28,382 nucleotides of DNA from Seminavis robusta (taxonomy: Eukaryota > Bacillariophyta > Bacillariophyceae > Naviculales > Naviculaceae): contig CAICTM010001482.1 of assembly GCA_903772945.1 (NCBI GenBank), positions 1-28,382 of the forward strand. Reading direction: 5' to 3'. How positions within the stretch are numbered: position 1 is the first letter of the stretch; each line of letters starts with the position of its first letter. Below the pieces are notes generated by a model. It worked only from the letters and a program-made list of their open reading frames with translations. It did no database searches and was not told where the DNA came from. The position numbers were made by a program, and so were the translations under genes. Shown one piece after another: positions 1 through 9,074 of this stretch.

Positions 1-88
1 TCCTGGGCGCACATCATCCGCATTTGGCATCCTGGGCGTTAGTATAGTTTCTGCATTGCAACTCTACAATAAAGAAACTAGCCACCTA

Positions 89-1043
89 TTAATAGTAGTC
101 TTCGAGGTCATTCTCTTCATCAAATCTTCGGGCATCTTCCATCATTTCATCGAGCGAATCAGAAACCCTCTGGAGCTCCTGACGAGCTGCGACCCTTTGT
201 GACTGGGACCATGATTCCAGATGCACAGTGCATTCATGGAGCAGAGGTTGTGTTGGATGAAGGAGAGCCACTGCCGCCAATGCTCGAAGGGCTTGCAAGG
301 ATTCACAGTTGATATCAAGCCATTCCAAGGATTTGGTCAGGTATATTTCTCGTTTAGCCATGGGAGCGAACTCGAGGATTCTATCCCGTATTTGAAGCTG
401 AGGGAAATCAGTAAACTCCCGGTGAAGTTTCTCCAGCAGTGTCTCCGAATCCAAGAGTGCCTCAGGGAAGGGTCGCAGCAGTACCATCCTTCGCTCCAGC
501 ATATCCATTACGAAAAATTTCAAACTCAAGGAATGAGGTATCAGGCTCTCGTACCGGTAGTGCTGCTGGATACTGGGAGACAAGGTATTGAATGACATCC
601 GGGTGTGAGTGCCACGAGCACGCTGCGTGAAGTGGAAGCAACCACTGCTACCATGGATCTGCAGTGCTTCTGGGTATGTAGGCTTGGATTTTTATCAAGC
701 AAATGATGGAGTGGCATGCCGAGAACTGGAGCGACGCCTGAGTGCTTCTGGATATCTTTGCATAAGGAAACCGAATTCTTTCACCCCCCTACGCATCAAC
801 TTCACAAGCTTGGTGCAAAGGCAGCTTTCGATAAACATCAGAACGTTGCATTGCCTCAGGGTGTGCATTACAAATGTACTCCAAAACCTCCACGGAAGTG
901 AGTCTTGAGCAAGCCTTGAAGAGAAGGGTAGAACCACAGTGCGTCAGCACACGGCAGAAATCTTCCTGCTGAATTGTCTTGACATGCTCCCATTGAGTTT
1001 CGACTTCTTCGCTGGGAAAGACAAAGCTGGATGGTCTGAGCAT
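89..1043 (-). pseudogene. Frameshifted ankyrin-repeat gene remnant
   Basis: Ankyrin signatures occur in order on the minus strand but jump between reading frames. From the 5' side: a frame starting at an ATG near 1043 (MLRPSSFVFPSEEVE) reads SVEVLEYICNAHPEA then KLPLHQACE and hits a stop near 789. A second frame picks up with VKEFGFLMQRYPEAL. A third gives GMPLHHLLDKNP. Another gives PLHAACSWHSHPDVIQYLV near 620-560. The final frame (starting at or before 598) runs about 169 residues to an acidic tail ending DEENDLEDYY. The PLHxAC and NPEAL pieces are typical of stramenopile ankyrin proteins. At least three frame changes are needed, so I call a pseudogene. Introns or an assembly error could explain one shift but hardly all. 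The reading upstream of 1043 starts at a GTG and looks non-coding. Confidence 0.6.
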
Positions 1044-1512
1044 TTCTCGCTTGGTCGTCCTCGCAATGGCGATATACATGAATGGTATCCCGTGGAAGGG
1101 GCAAATGTTGCCGGATTTCCTCAACCGTGACTTCCCGAAATGGATGACACAATGATGGTACCATGGGTGGGGTCTGCCCACACAACGAAGAACTTTGCCC
1201 TGTTCTCTTCTAGCTAGACTGCTACATAGGTTGTTTGCCTGTGACAACTGTCCATGACTGAAGACTCGCGACTTGTATCTTTCCCCTATCCACGTTTCAG
1301 CAACCTGGGCCCCACCAGTCACGTCAACCCTGGTTCCTGCTTTCTCGTGTCACGGGTTTCCATCAAGCCCTGTAGCGCAGAACGTGGTTAGGCATGATGC
1401 ATGCATGATGTGAGAACTTGGAGCATCGGAAGGTCTCACAATCTTTTGTCTCCAGAAGAAACATTCAAACGACACGAACAATAAAAACAACCAATCCAAA
1501 ACAAAAGCAAAG

Positions 1513-3977
1513 ATGTCGAACGCAAGCAGCTCAACCAGTCCTTTTTCCTTGACGGACCTCCTAGGTCCCAAAGCAGTGTCCGCCGATGGCAATGTCATCG
1601 ACATTGGATCCGAATGGGCTGGCAAAAAAGCCACCATTGCCCTCTACTTCAGGTAAACATACACAACTCCTTGTTTCTTTGTTTCTGCGTACGGTATGGA
1701 TCGTTGGATTGGCTTTCTCACAATTGTCTCTCGTGATTCTTCTCTCACCCTGTATGCACCGGTAGCGCCCACTGGTGTCCTCCATGCCGCGCTTTCACCC
1801 CCAAGCTCGCCAAGGCGCACCAGGAGTACAAGGACTCTGGAAATATCGATGAGAGCTTTGAGCTTGTCTTTGTCTCTTCGGACAGTGATGAAGAGGCATT
1901 CAAGGAGTATCACGGCGAAATGACATTTCCGGCCTTGAACTACCTAGAGACACAAAAGGTCAAGGAGGGACTCGATGAGCGATACAAAGTCCAAGGAATC
2001 CCTGCCTTGGTGATTATTGATGCCAAGACTGGTGAGCGCTTGGACAATTTTGCTGAAGACGACGACGACAATGAGGAGGAGGAAGAGAAGAAATCGTCGG
2101 TGGAGAAGAAATGGCTGATGAGTCCTCGTGAAATGGTTTCGGGTTATGGCTCTCTCGCGTTTCCATTGTCGGAGGCATCCTCCAAGAGGTGCAAGGATTC
2201 TGCTGATGCCAAGCAGCAAAAGGCTTTGGCCGAGTTGCTGACTCTACCCAATGCCATCCTTCCTCCCAAGGAAGGCAGCAAGCCAGCAGCAGGAGACACA
2301 TTTTCGTTTGGCCAGCTTCTATCCGATTATGACTATGTGGGTCTTCTGTTGGGTTGCAATGCTGGGCTGAGTGATCTACCAAGCCAGGTCAAGACATTGA
2401 ACGAGGTCAATGCTGGTGGAGCTGGCAACAAGTTGGCTGTGGTTTATGTGCCGGAGTGTTTCTTGCCTCCATGGGCAGACAAAGATGACGAGGCTCCAGT
2501 CGAGAATTCCCATCAGTTGTTCCACTTTCAGGACAAGCCTTCCACTGACATCATTAGTTTGCTGGTTGGTATGACTGGCAAGGATCTTATGTATGACAGT
2601 CTTGTGGTTGTCCAGCAAACAATGCTGAAGGTGGACGAATGTGGGTTGGATGGCGTCTGCACCTCGCGTTCTGTTCCCAAAGTGGAGATGGTCTCTGTGG
2701 ATGAGTACATGCAGAACTGTGGACAGCATGGTGCCAAATTCTTTCCTTGGACCACAGAGCTTGTTGACCAAGCCAAAGCTGCTGAAAAGGCCCGCGCTGA
2801 TGACGTGAAGAGCAAGATGGAAGAGTCACTCGAATCATTCTTGCTAAAGCACGTCCAAATTGGAGACAGCAAGGCTGAAGAGGCTGTTGTGACTAGGCTA
2901 CGGGAACTGGATGACACGGATGGCGTCATTGCTCTTCTTTTTTCACCAGACGAATCTTTGGCCAGTGACTTGGCCACTTGCTTCGAGCAATTGAACCAGC
3001 CCGGTCAAAAGACGAAGATGGAGGTTGTCTTTGTTGCTCCCGAATGGAAAACGGAAGAATTGAACAAGGCATACGCCAAAATGATCACCACCAACAGCAA
3101 AACACAATTCATGGCTATTGATTTGACCAATGATGAGCTCCGTCGTTCCGTTAGGAATGCCATGGAGCCAAAATATGGCCATGCAGTCTTTCTCATGAAG
3201 AAAGACGGGGCCCACATCCAAGTGGAAGGAGGAGCCCAGAATGCCATTGAAGAGTCTAGCTATTATGGCTTCCCATGGAACAAGGAAAGCATTGCCACTG
3301 GAAAGGAGAAGATGGCAGACATGTTCAAGGAAAGGGATGCCCAATACGAGCAACTCCAGAAGGACATGGGCCTTCCTGTTATTCGAAGGTTGTTGGGCTC
3401 GCCTCGGGGAACGGAACAGAAACCAGCAGAGCGCACTGTCAAGATCCCTGGATGGATGACCTTCGGAATGCCCGAAACCCTAATTTCAGTGGATACACCC
3501 AGCAACTATCCAAGTTGCACTGAAAATGGTGTCTTTTACTATGAGATTGAGCTGTTGGAGCTTGGAGACTACGCCTGTTCCCAGATTGGTTTTTCTGCTC
3601 CTGGTGGTTTGGATGCGGCTGATATGAAGCGGAGCGACGGCTGTGGCGACACAAAGGAGACTTGGGGTGTGTGTGGCATTCGTCAAGAGGTATGGAATGA
3701 TGGCGACAGAAAGTCCGTCGATTTTGGTGCCAAGTTGAAGAAGGGTGATGTGATTGGGCTGGCTGTCAATACCAAGCTCGGAAAGATTGCGTTTTCCATC
3801 AACGGATCAGCAACAATGATTGTGTTCCAGGACGACATTATTTCGTCCAAGGGAGTGTTCCCCTGCATTTCCATCGGTGAGAGTGAGCTCCTCTTGTCCA
3901 CTTCTAGCGACAAGTTCAAGCACAGCGGACCCTCATCTGAGGACTGGTCAAAGGAAGTGGAGCAACCCGAGGCCTAA
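1513..3977 (+). CDS. Thioredoxin/nucleoredoxin-like protein with C-terminal SPRY domain
   Basis: Two exons, 1513-1652 and 1766-3977, joined across a 113-bp GT-AG intron, give 783 residues in one frame. The junction restores the tryparedoxin/nucleoredoxin signature LYFSAHWCPPCRAFTPKL; the redox pair is C51-P-P-C54. Residues about 35-150 form the thioredoxin fold (FVSSDSDEEAFKEY, then GIPALVIID), followed by an acidic run DDDDNEEEEEKK. Residues about 225-320 and 425-545 look like two further thioredoxin-like folds without a CXXC pair. Residues about 620-765 carry SPRY features (GVFYYEIELLE, QIGFSAPGG, DVIGLAVNT, GKIAFSINGS). No signal peptide is visible, so it is probably cytosolic or nuclear. 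Nucleoredoxins reduce disulfides in client proteins and SPRY domains bind proteins, so a targeted disulfide reductase is a fair inference. The start is the ATG after an A-rich leader; the intron is needed for the active site. Confidence 0.85.
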
Positions 3978-5214
3978 CTTGGCTAGTCAAGTGACCGCAC
4001 CCGTCGCATCGGTGGCACTATCTCGTAGATTTGTATCGCAGCGGACTCATGAAAAGCAAAGTACACGTAGATGCAAGTAAAGCACGAAAGTAGCAAAGAC
4101 CAGTAATGATGTAATCCGGCGTGGTTGACATCTCTAGCTAGTTGGGTAGCCATTACAGCTCGAATCGAGATCATGTGGCCCAGGATCCGAGGATGGTATA
4201 GTTGGAATCTCTCGTTGGCTTTCATCAGCCTCGTGTCATCGACTTATGGTTATCCAGTTATTACTAGTTGGCTTCCACCCAAAGCAAGCATCCTTCCTGG
4301 GCGGGTAGGTACCGAACAGGCGACGGCCTTCATTTCCAGAAAATCTTCTCGCTCGTCATTCTTTGTGTGGTTTCGCACGGTACTTGGTTGCCGTTGTCTG
4401 GCCTGGCCTGTGGATCGAGAGGACTCAAGAAGCAACGACAGCTGTCTTGAGGTCCTCTGGAAGGAGTTTTTGGAACTCAAATACTCTTAACCCCGACTAG
4501 CTACCGGTATTGATTTGCATATTGATAGTGCGGCATTCTAAAGGGGACCGCTGGCTCTTCAATTCGGCACCATAGCCATGCAGCCGGACACGCAGACTTG
4601 ATAACGCAACTGGCACTCGATCGCTCCATCGCGCCCCGAAACCTGTTCCGCCATCGTACCGGCTTATTGGCATCCGCTCTGAGAGTCCCAAGCGTTATGG
4701 ATACGTAGACGTTTCGGATACGCAGACATTCCCGAAGTTGCTGCTTGGTGCGTATAGGACTGCTAGCTAGTCCCGGGTTGTGGCCTTGCTAAAGCCCTAT
4801 CGCTAACTTGCCGCAAGTTTTTAAAGTACGCGATTCGTATGCGATCTTAATGCGACATTAACGTACGTACTTCAATATACTTTTCATTCTTACGTGACTT
4901 CCGTGCGACTTCCATGCGATCTTTACTGCGACGTTTTTGCGATTATTAATAGGGCCACTGTGCGGCTTTGGCGTTTGGTCCTTGAGAAAAGGCATCACCT
5001 CGTGACCATGGTACCGCCAAGCAGCAGTCAGCCAGAGCCCAGCGATGACCACAGAGATCAATGACGTGATCTTCAATGTTTCTATTTAAAACAAGAGTTG
5101 GTTCTATGGGTATGCTCCACAGTACCGTGTTATTCTTACCTCAACATTAAAACAAGAGGCGCAGATTCCCACAATCCTAAAGTACCAGGCAACGATACAA
5201 CGGAGGTGAGTGTC
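3978..5214. other. Intergenic stretch with a TGCGAY cluster
   Basis: No convincing gene is seen on either strand. An open frame at 4125-4490 has no recognisable motif and a composition unlike its neighbours. The right half (about 4828-4945) repeats the hexamer TGCGA(T/C), described in the findings. A TATA-like TATTTAAA lies at about 5083-5090, some 125 bp before the next start codon. Confidence 0.5.
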
Positions 5215-6114
5215 ATGGATCCTCCTGGGTGGTACCGCGGGAGTCATGAAGACTACTATGACAATGTAGAAGTATTGCCGCAGGTCAAGGTCGAGGAAGG
5301 CCAAGAAGAGGAAGGCATAGAAGTACCGGTAGGGGAGCAGGCAGCGGAAGGAGAGGCTGCCCAGCAACAGCCAGTGCACCAGCCAGTACCGGTAGCGGAT
5401 GCACGAGGTGGCGACGAGTTTCCCTTGCCGCAAGTAGCGCCGCAGGTCCAGAAAGTAGTGCAACTTGAAGTGCCACCGGTGGTCCAGCCTGCAGCAGTGA
5501 CAACGCAACGACTCGAGCTAGTAGCGTTGGCAGAGGATTTGCACTATCCCATGCCGCAAGCGCCCTTTCCTACGAAACTAAACAAGCTGAAGTCAGTAAA
5601 GAGAGCCAAAGACCGCGACTTTGAAAAGGGCGAAGTTGAAATGCCGCACCATTACCAACTCCAACCCTGTGATGTGATTTGCGGGAACAAGAAAGAAACC
5701 TTGACCCATCCGGGCAATGAGCGGTTTAAGGTCTTGATGGAACTGCGTCTCCAGCAGTACAATCGCTGTACCGCGCGCCAGGACAAATCCGATATTGTCA
5801 AGGAGATTATCAATGCGGTGCGAGACTACGATGGGCACTTTTTGCGACAGACAGATGAGGGACGATGGGTCGACGTGGGAAACATAAAGGCAAGGGAAAA
5901 GTGTGGCCATGCCATTCGGGACACACTTAAGAGGAATCGACTGAAACTCCTCTTTGGTCAAGAAAGCAATCGGAGGGGGTCCACTATTTCCCACACGTCC
6001 GTGTCAACCGTGTCCACCGGCAACTCTTCCACCACTGCCACAGCATTTGCTCGGCCCCGTGCCTCTTCGTTCAGTCATCAAGCGATAATACGCAGGCGAG
6101 GTATTGATCCCTAG
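5215..6114 (+). CDS. DUF6824-domain protein (diatom regulator family)
   Basis: Single-exon frame of 299 residues from the ATG that begins MDPPGWYRGSHEDYYDN. The open frame extends to 5098 but has no earlier ATG, so I use this one. Residues about 152-238 match the DUF6824 pattern common in diatoms: DVICGNKKETLTHPGNERF, then a helix, then FLRQTDEGRWVDVG and IKAREKCGHAIRDTLK. Before it comes a low-complexity region rich in Gln, Pro, Val and Glu. After it comes a Ser/Thr-rich tail with basic RRR patches. The usual glycine-rich GRG after DVICG is changed to GNKKE. The family is described only as a domain of unknown function; a nuclear or regulatory role is a guess from its low-complexity tails and basic patches. 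Confidence 0.75.
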   Translation: MDPPGWYRGSHEDYYDNVEVLPQVKVEEGQEEEGIEVPVGEQAAEGEAAQQQPVHQPVPVADARGGDEFPLPQVAPQVQKVVQLEVPPVVQPAAVTTQRLELVALAEDLHYPMPQAPFPTKLNKLKSVKRAKDRDFEKGEVEMPHHYQLQPCDVICGNKKETLTHPGNERFKVLMELRLQQYNRCTARQDKSDIVKEIINAVRDYDGHFLRQTDEGRWVDVGNIKAREKCGHAIRDTLKRNRLKLLFGQESNRRGSTISHTSVSTVSTGNSSTTATAFARPRASSFSHQAIIRRRGIDP

Positions 6115-7289
6115 TTAGCCAGCTACTTAGTTAGTTAGTTAGCTAGTGCTTCAATACTTTTCAGAGAAGAACACCCTGGCTGACGTGACTTGACTTGGAG
6201 GATCCTGAAGGAAATCATTCCAGAAATCCCCCAACACAAGACAATCCTGAACACTCGGAGAGAAAGAATCACAATCCACAGCCGCAGCTGACAAGCTTGG
6301 ATCTTTTACCAGATAATTAGTGGACACGACACTCCTCCCAATGCACCACCAACTCGTATTATCGAGGTCGAAACACCTGTGGAAGCCTCGGAATTCAGGA
6401 CCGGCATCTATATATAATATCCCCGCCCAAACAAAGACCATTTTTTCTTCAAGCGTCGACCATGCCGATCCGCGAGGCAACGAACCACAGATACCACAGC
6501 CAAAGCTTGCAGGCTGCTCTCGATTTTTGGGCAACTTGATTGCTGGATGGACTGCGCACCGAATTTTGGGCAACACTCATCAGGATCAAGTCGAGTCGAG
6601 TCTGTCTTCTCCTCGGCTGCAAATCATGCCAATGGCCACGGACCAGTCTGCCTCGCACCAACCCACGCTACGGCCACTCGGACACTTCAATCTCGCTCTG
6701 ATACCCAATATACATAGAGACTCCAAAAGACGTCTTTGTCCACAAACGAAAGAGCATCATGGGCCCATCCATGTACAATACAGATGGTCCCAGTACCAAC
6801 GAATCCGTTCCCGCTGGACAAAATCTTGAGACGAGGCAAAGCCCAACGTACCAGTGCCTCCCTTCCCAAAGACTCGACTCAACAGCCTATTATTTTAAAA
6901 GAATCAGATGGGAGGTGCTTGAAGACAACCCAAAATAGCCAAGGCTCAGGTGTTTCCCACAGTCAAGTCTGTTCACCGGCCACACTGCATGGCCTCCTGA
7001 GAGGGTGTGACGCCAATTAGCAATCTAAGGATTTGTACAGGTACACCCCCCCTTCCTTTGTACAGGTATGGTAAGATCGAGCTATGGTACCTGGTAGTTG
7101 CTATGGTTGCCAGCCAAAGCATCTATGTACATGTACCGGTGTACCGTATGCCTAGACCCCCTTGACAACCGGTATGTAAGAGGTGCCTTTCGAGGACGAA
7201 GAGTTAGATGGCTATGGGTAGCTTAGGTAAATATTGGGTTAATGTTAAACGTTTTGTCTGTATTTTGAAGGAAACATTTATTACCACAT

Positions 7290-7613
7290 CTACCTGAACA
7301 CAAACAGTCTCGGACGGCGCGCTTCGTAACAAAAGAGGCTCGCGATGACCTCGCAGCACAGAGCGATGACCAGCAGCATGACGAGGGCGCCAGCTCACTT
7401 TGCAGAGCAGCAAGGCAAAAAGCTTCTTGCCCCGTTTTGAAGTTACGGATGAGGGCTCACTTGGTTGACCTCCTGGTGGATACGGTACATCATGAAGGTT
7501 GTTTTGATAATATTATGCACCACCCATCCAGAGAGTGCAAAAGCGCCCTTGACATACGAGCTGAAATACGAGACAATATCTGGAAGAATAAGGCTGTCGC
7601 AGGCCCAACCCAT
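7290..7613 (-). CDS. Weak candidate: small two-exon membrane protein
   Basis: I do not recognise a family. On the minus strand an ATG at 7613 opens MGWACDSLILPDIV and continues to GWVVHNIIKTTFMMY. A possible donor (GTATCC) begins at 7483 and an acceptor ends at 7394, giving a 90-bp intron, the usual size here. The second exon, 7393-7290, then reads GALVMLLVIALCCEVIASLF followed by CYEARRPRLFVFR and a stop. That is a clean hydrophobic span with a basic tail. The total would be 77 residues. The donor is weak and a better one (GTGAGC) a few bases further on does not keep the frame. Further upstream exons are possible. Treat this as a lead only. Confidence 0.2.
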
Positions 7614-7766
7614 TGGGATTGCAGATTCTGTTCCTTTCTTCCTTGCTAGCTCGCTCCTCCATGTGGCCACCACTTGGCGCGTTCTTTGCTAGAAGCTGGC
7701 TACTACTAGTAGTGGTAGCTCCTGCGACTACTGACTACTGTGCTTCCAGCGGAGGGTACCGGTAGG

Positions 7767-7820
7767 CATTCGCTCCCCTGGCTGCATGCTGCTCCCAGCC
7801 AGCATGCAGGGGAGCGAATG
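7767..7820. repeat. Imperfect hairpin, 21 paired bases
   Basis: CATTCGCTCCCCT (7767-7779) is perfectly complementary to 7808-7820, and GCATGCTG (7784-7791) to 7800-7807. A four-base bulge (GGCT) sits on the left arm and the loop is eight bases. It lies in a gene-poor stretch. It could be a small-RNA precursor, a transcript end structure or the relic of a small inverted-repeat element. Confidence 0.7.
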
Positions 7821-8331
7821 TACACTGTAACACATACAGGAGGAGCTGGACAGCCAGGTCCTAAAACTCCTAGCTATCAACATATCAACAATACATGTAA
7901 TTAGTTGTAAAACCCTGGAAGAGTGCGTCGGTTCTTTCCATGATGTGGTGGTACGTCCCAGCATGACACATGATGACACTGCTAGTGCCTCGGCTGGATC
8001 CTGTGGCAAGTGAACTTACTTTTGACGCTTCGGTTCTCTAGCTAGAGGGAGGATTCCATTCTGATAGGTAACCCGAACTGACAGTCCAGGCAACACTGCA
8101 GCCTGGCAACACTGCAGCTGAAGGCTTGGCAAGGCGCCAGGATTTGGGATATTGGCTCAAGCACCTGCTTATTAGGTCTCGTTGGTCGAGAGTCGAGAAC
8201 AATGGCCTCAAGAAAAAGAAGTTGGCTGGAGAGCTGGTTGGTGTGACTTATGAATGCGATTCCAATACAGTTTTGGATCGGATATTTTGTGCCACCAGCT
8301 CCTGAGTGGATGTATCATCATGTACAGCGTA

Positions 8332-8360
8332 CCGGTACGGTACCTGGTAAACCGTACCGG
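8332..8360. repeat. 10-bp perfect inverted repeat
   Basis: CCGGTACGGT (8332-8341) and ACCGTACCGG (8351-8360) are exact reverse complements around a nine-base loop. It is one of several ACCGGT-centred palindromes in the window. Confidence 0.6.
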
Positions 8361-9074
8361 CACTCTAGACTAGCTAGTACCTGGAAGCTAGCACCAGCAT
8401 GAGCTTGGCCAATTTGCTACCAGTACTCGTAGCCAGCTAGCTACAGCGGTATCGGTGCCAGCAAGTGGGCAACAACAGCAACTCAAGTTCGGCATCCTAC
8501 ATGTATCTGCAACTGCAGATTCAGGGTTTCGGTACTGCCGCCATTTGGCTGGTTGGTTGGGGTTCTCTTCAAGTTTCTGATGCTTAGGGTACGAAACCCC
8601 TACTTACAGGGTGCTTTTCCTCGCTCCAGGGTTCGTCAGGAACAAACAGATTTCCCGAAAGCCCGAAAGTCTTCTGGTGGTTAAAAGGCTGTCAGTTGGT
8701 CTTCTTTTTCTAAGGAATGCTGAATATCAATGCGAACGAGCTGTCACAAAAAAGACCTGACCATTAAACACTGAGAGCCGCACTTGCATTCGCAGAATGG
8801 TGAGTCAAGTTCTCTTTCGCCGCGTTCTCGTTCAGCTCTTTTCATCGCGAACAGCCTCGCAACCGAGACCATTCGATCTTTCGATAGCGGTTGCAGTTCG
8901 GAATCTCGGAGAGGATGAGGACGAAGGAGCAGCTACGGAGCTATGATGAGTTTGTCTGGTGCAGCTATGCATGGTGCTCACAAAACAAGCCCAAAGCTTT
9001 CACTTCAATTCGCTCCCAAAGCAAAACAAAAAAAGATACTTGAAAAGAAAAATTGAAAAAAGAAATCATCGCAA

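Larger units (their letters stand above)
6115..9074. other. Long stretch without a confident gene
   Basis: About 3 kb with short, overlapping open frames but no recognisable family. It holds a TATA-like TATATATAATAT at 6409-6420 followed by a 25-codon frame (6462-6539), a weak two-exon membrane-protein candidate on the minus strand (7290-7613), a strong hairpin (7767-7820), a 10-bp inverted repeat (8332-8360) and a doubled GGCAACACTGCAGC near 8090-8118. The last 60 bp before 9075 are A-rich and look like the leader of the cyclase gene. Confidence 0.5.

Noticed and set aside
4125..4490. 121-codon plus-strand frame
   Set aside because: No ankyrin, LRR or other motif, no homologous pattern, and open frames of this length arise by chance at this GC content.
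5098..5214. N-terminal extension of the DUF6824 gene
   Set aside because: It begins at TTG and has no in-frame ATG before 5215; a TATA-like box lies just upstream, so it is more likely 5' UTR.
6151..6829. Overlapping frames of 141 (minus) and 169 (plus) codons
   Set aside because: Neither has a recognisable motif and they overlap each other; the minus frame begins at GTG. A spliced gene cannot be excluded but nothing supports one strongly.
8797..8946. 49-codon frame and an ATG-GTGAGT donor-like site before the cyclase gene
   Set aside because: The GTGAGT could mark a 5' UTR intron, but no convincing acceptor is seen before 9075, and the short frame has no family resemblance.
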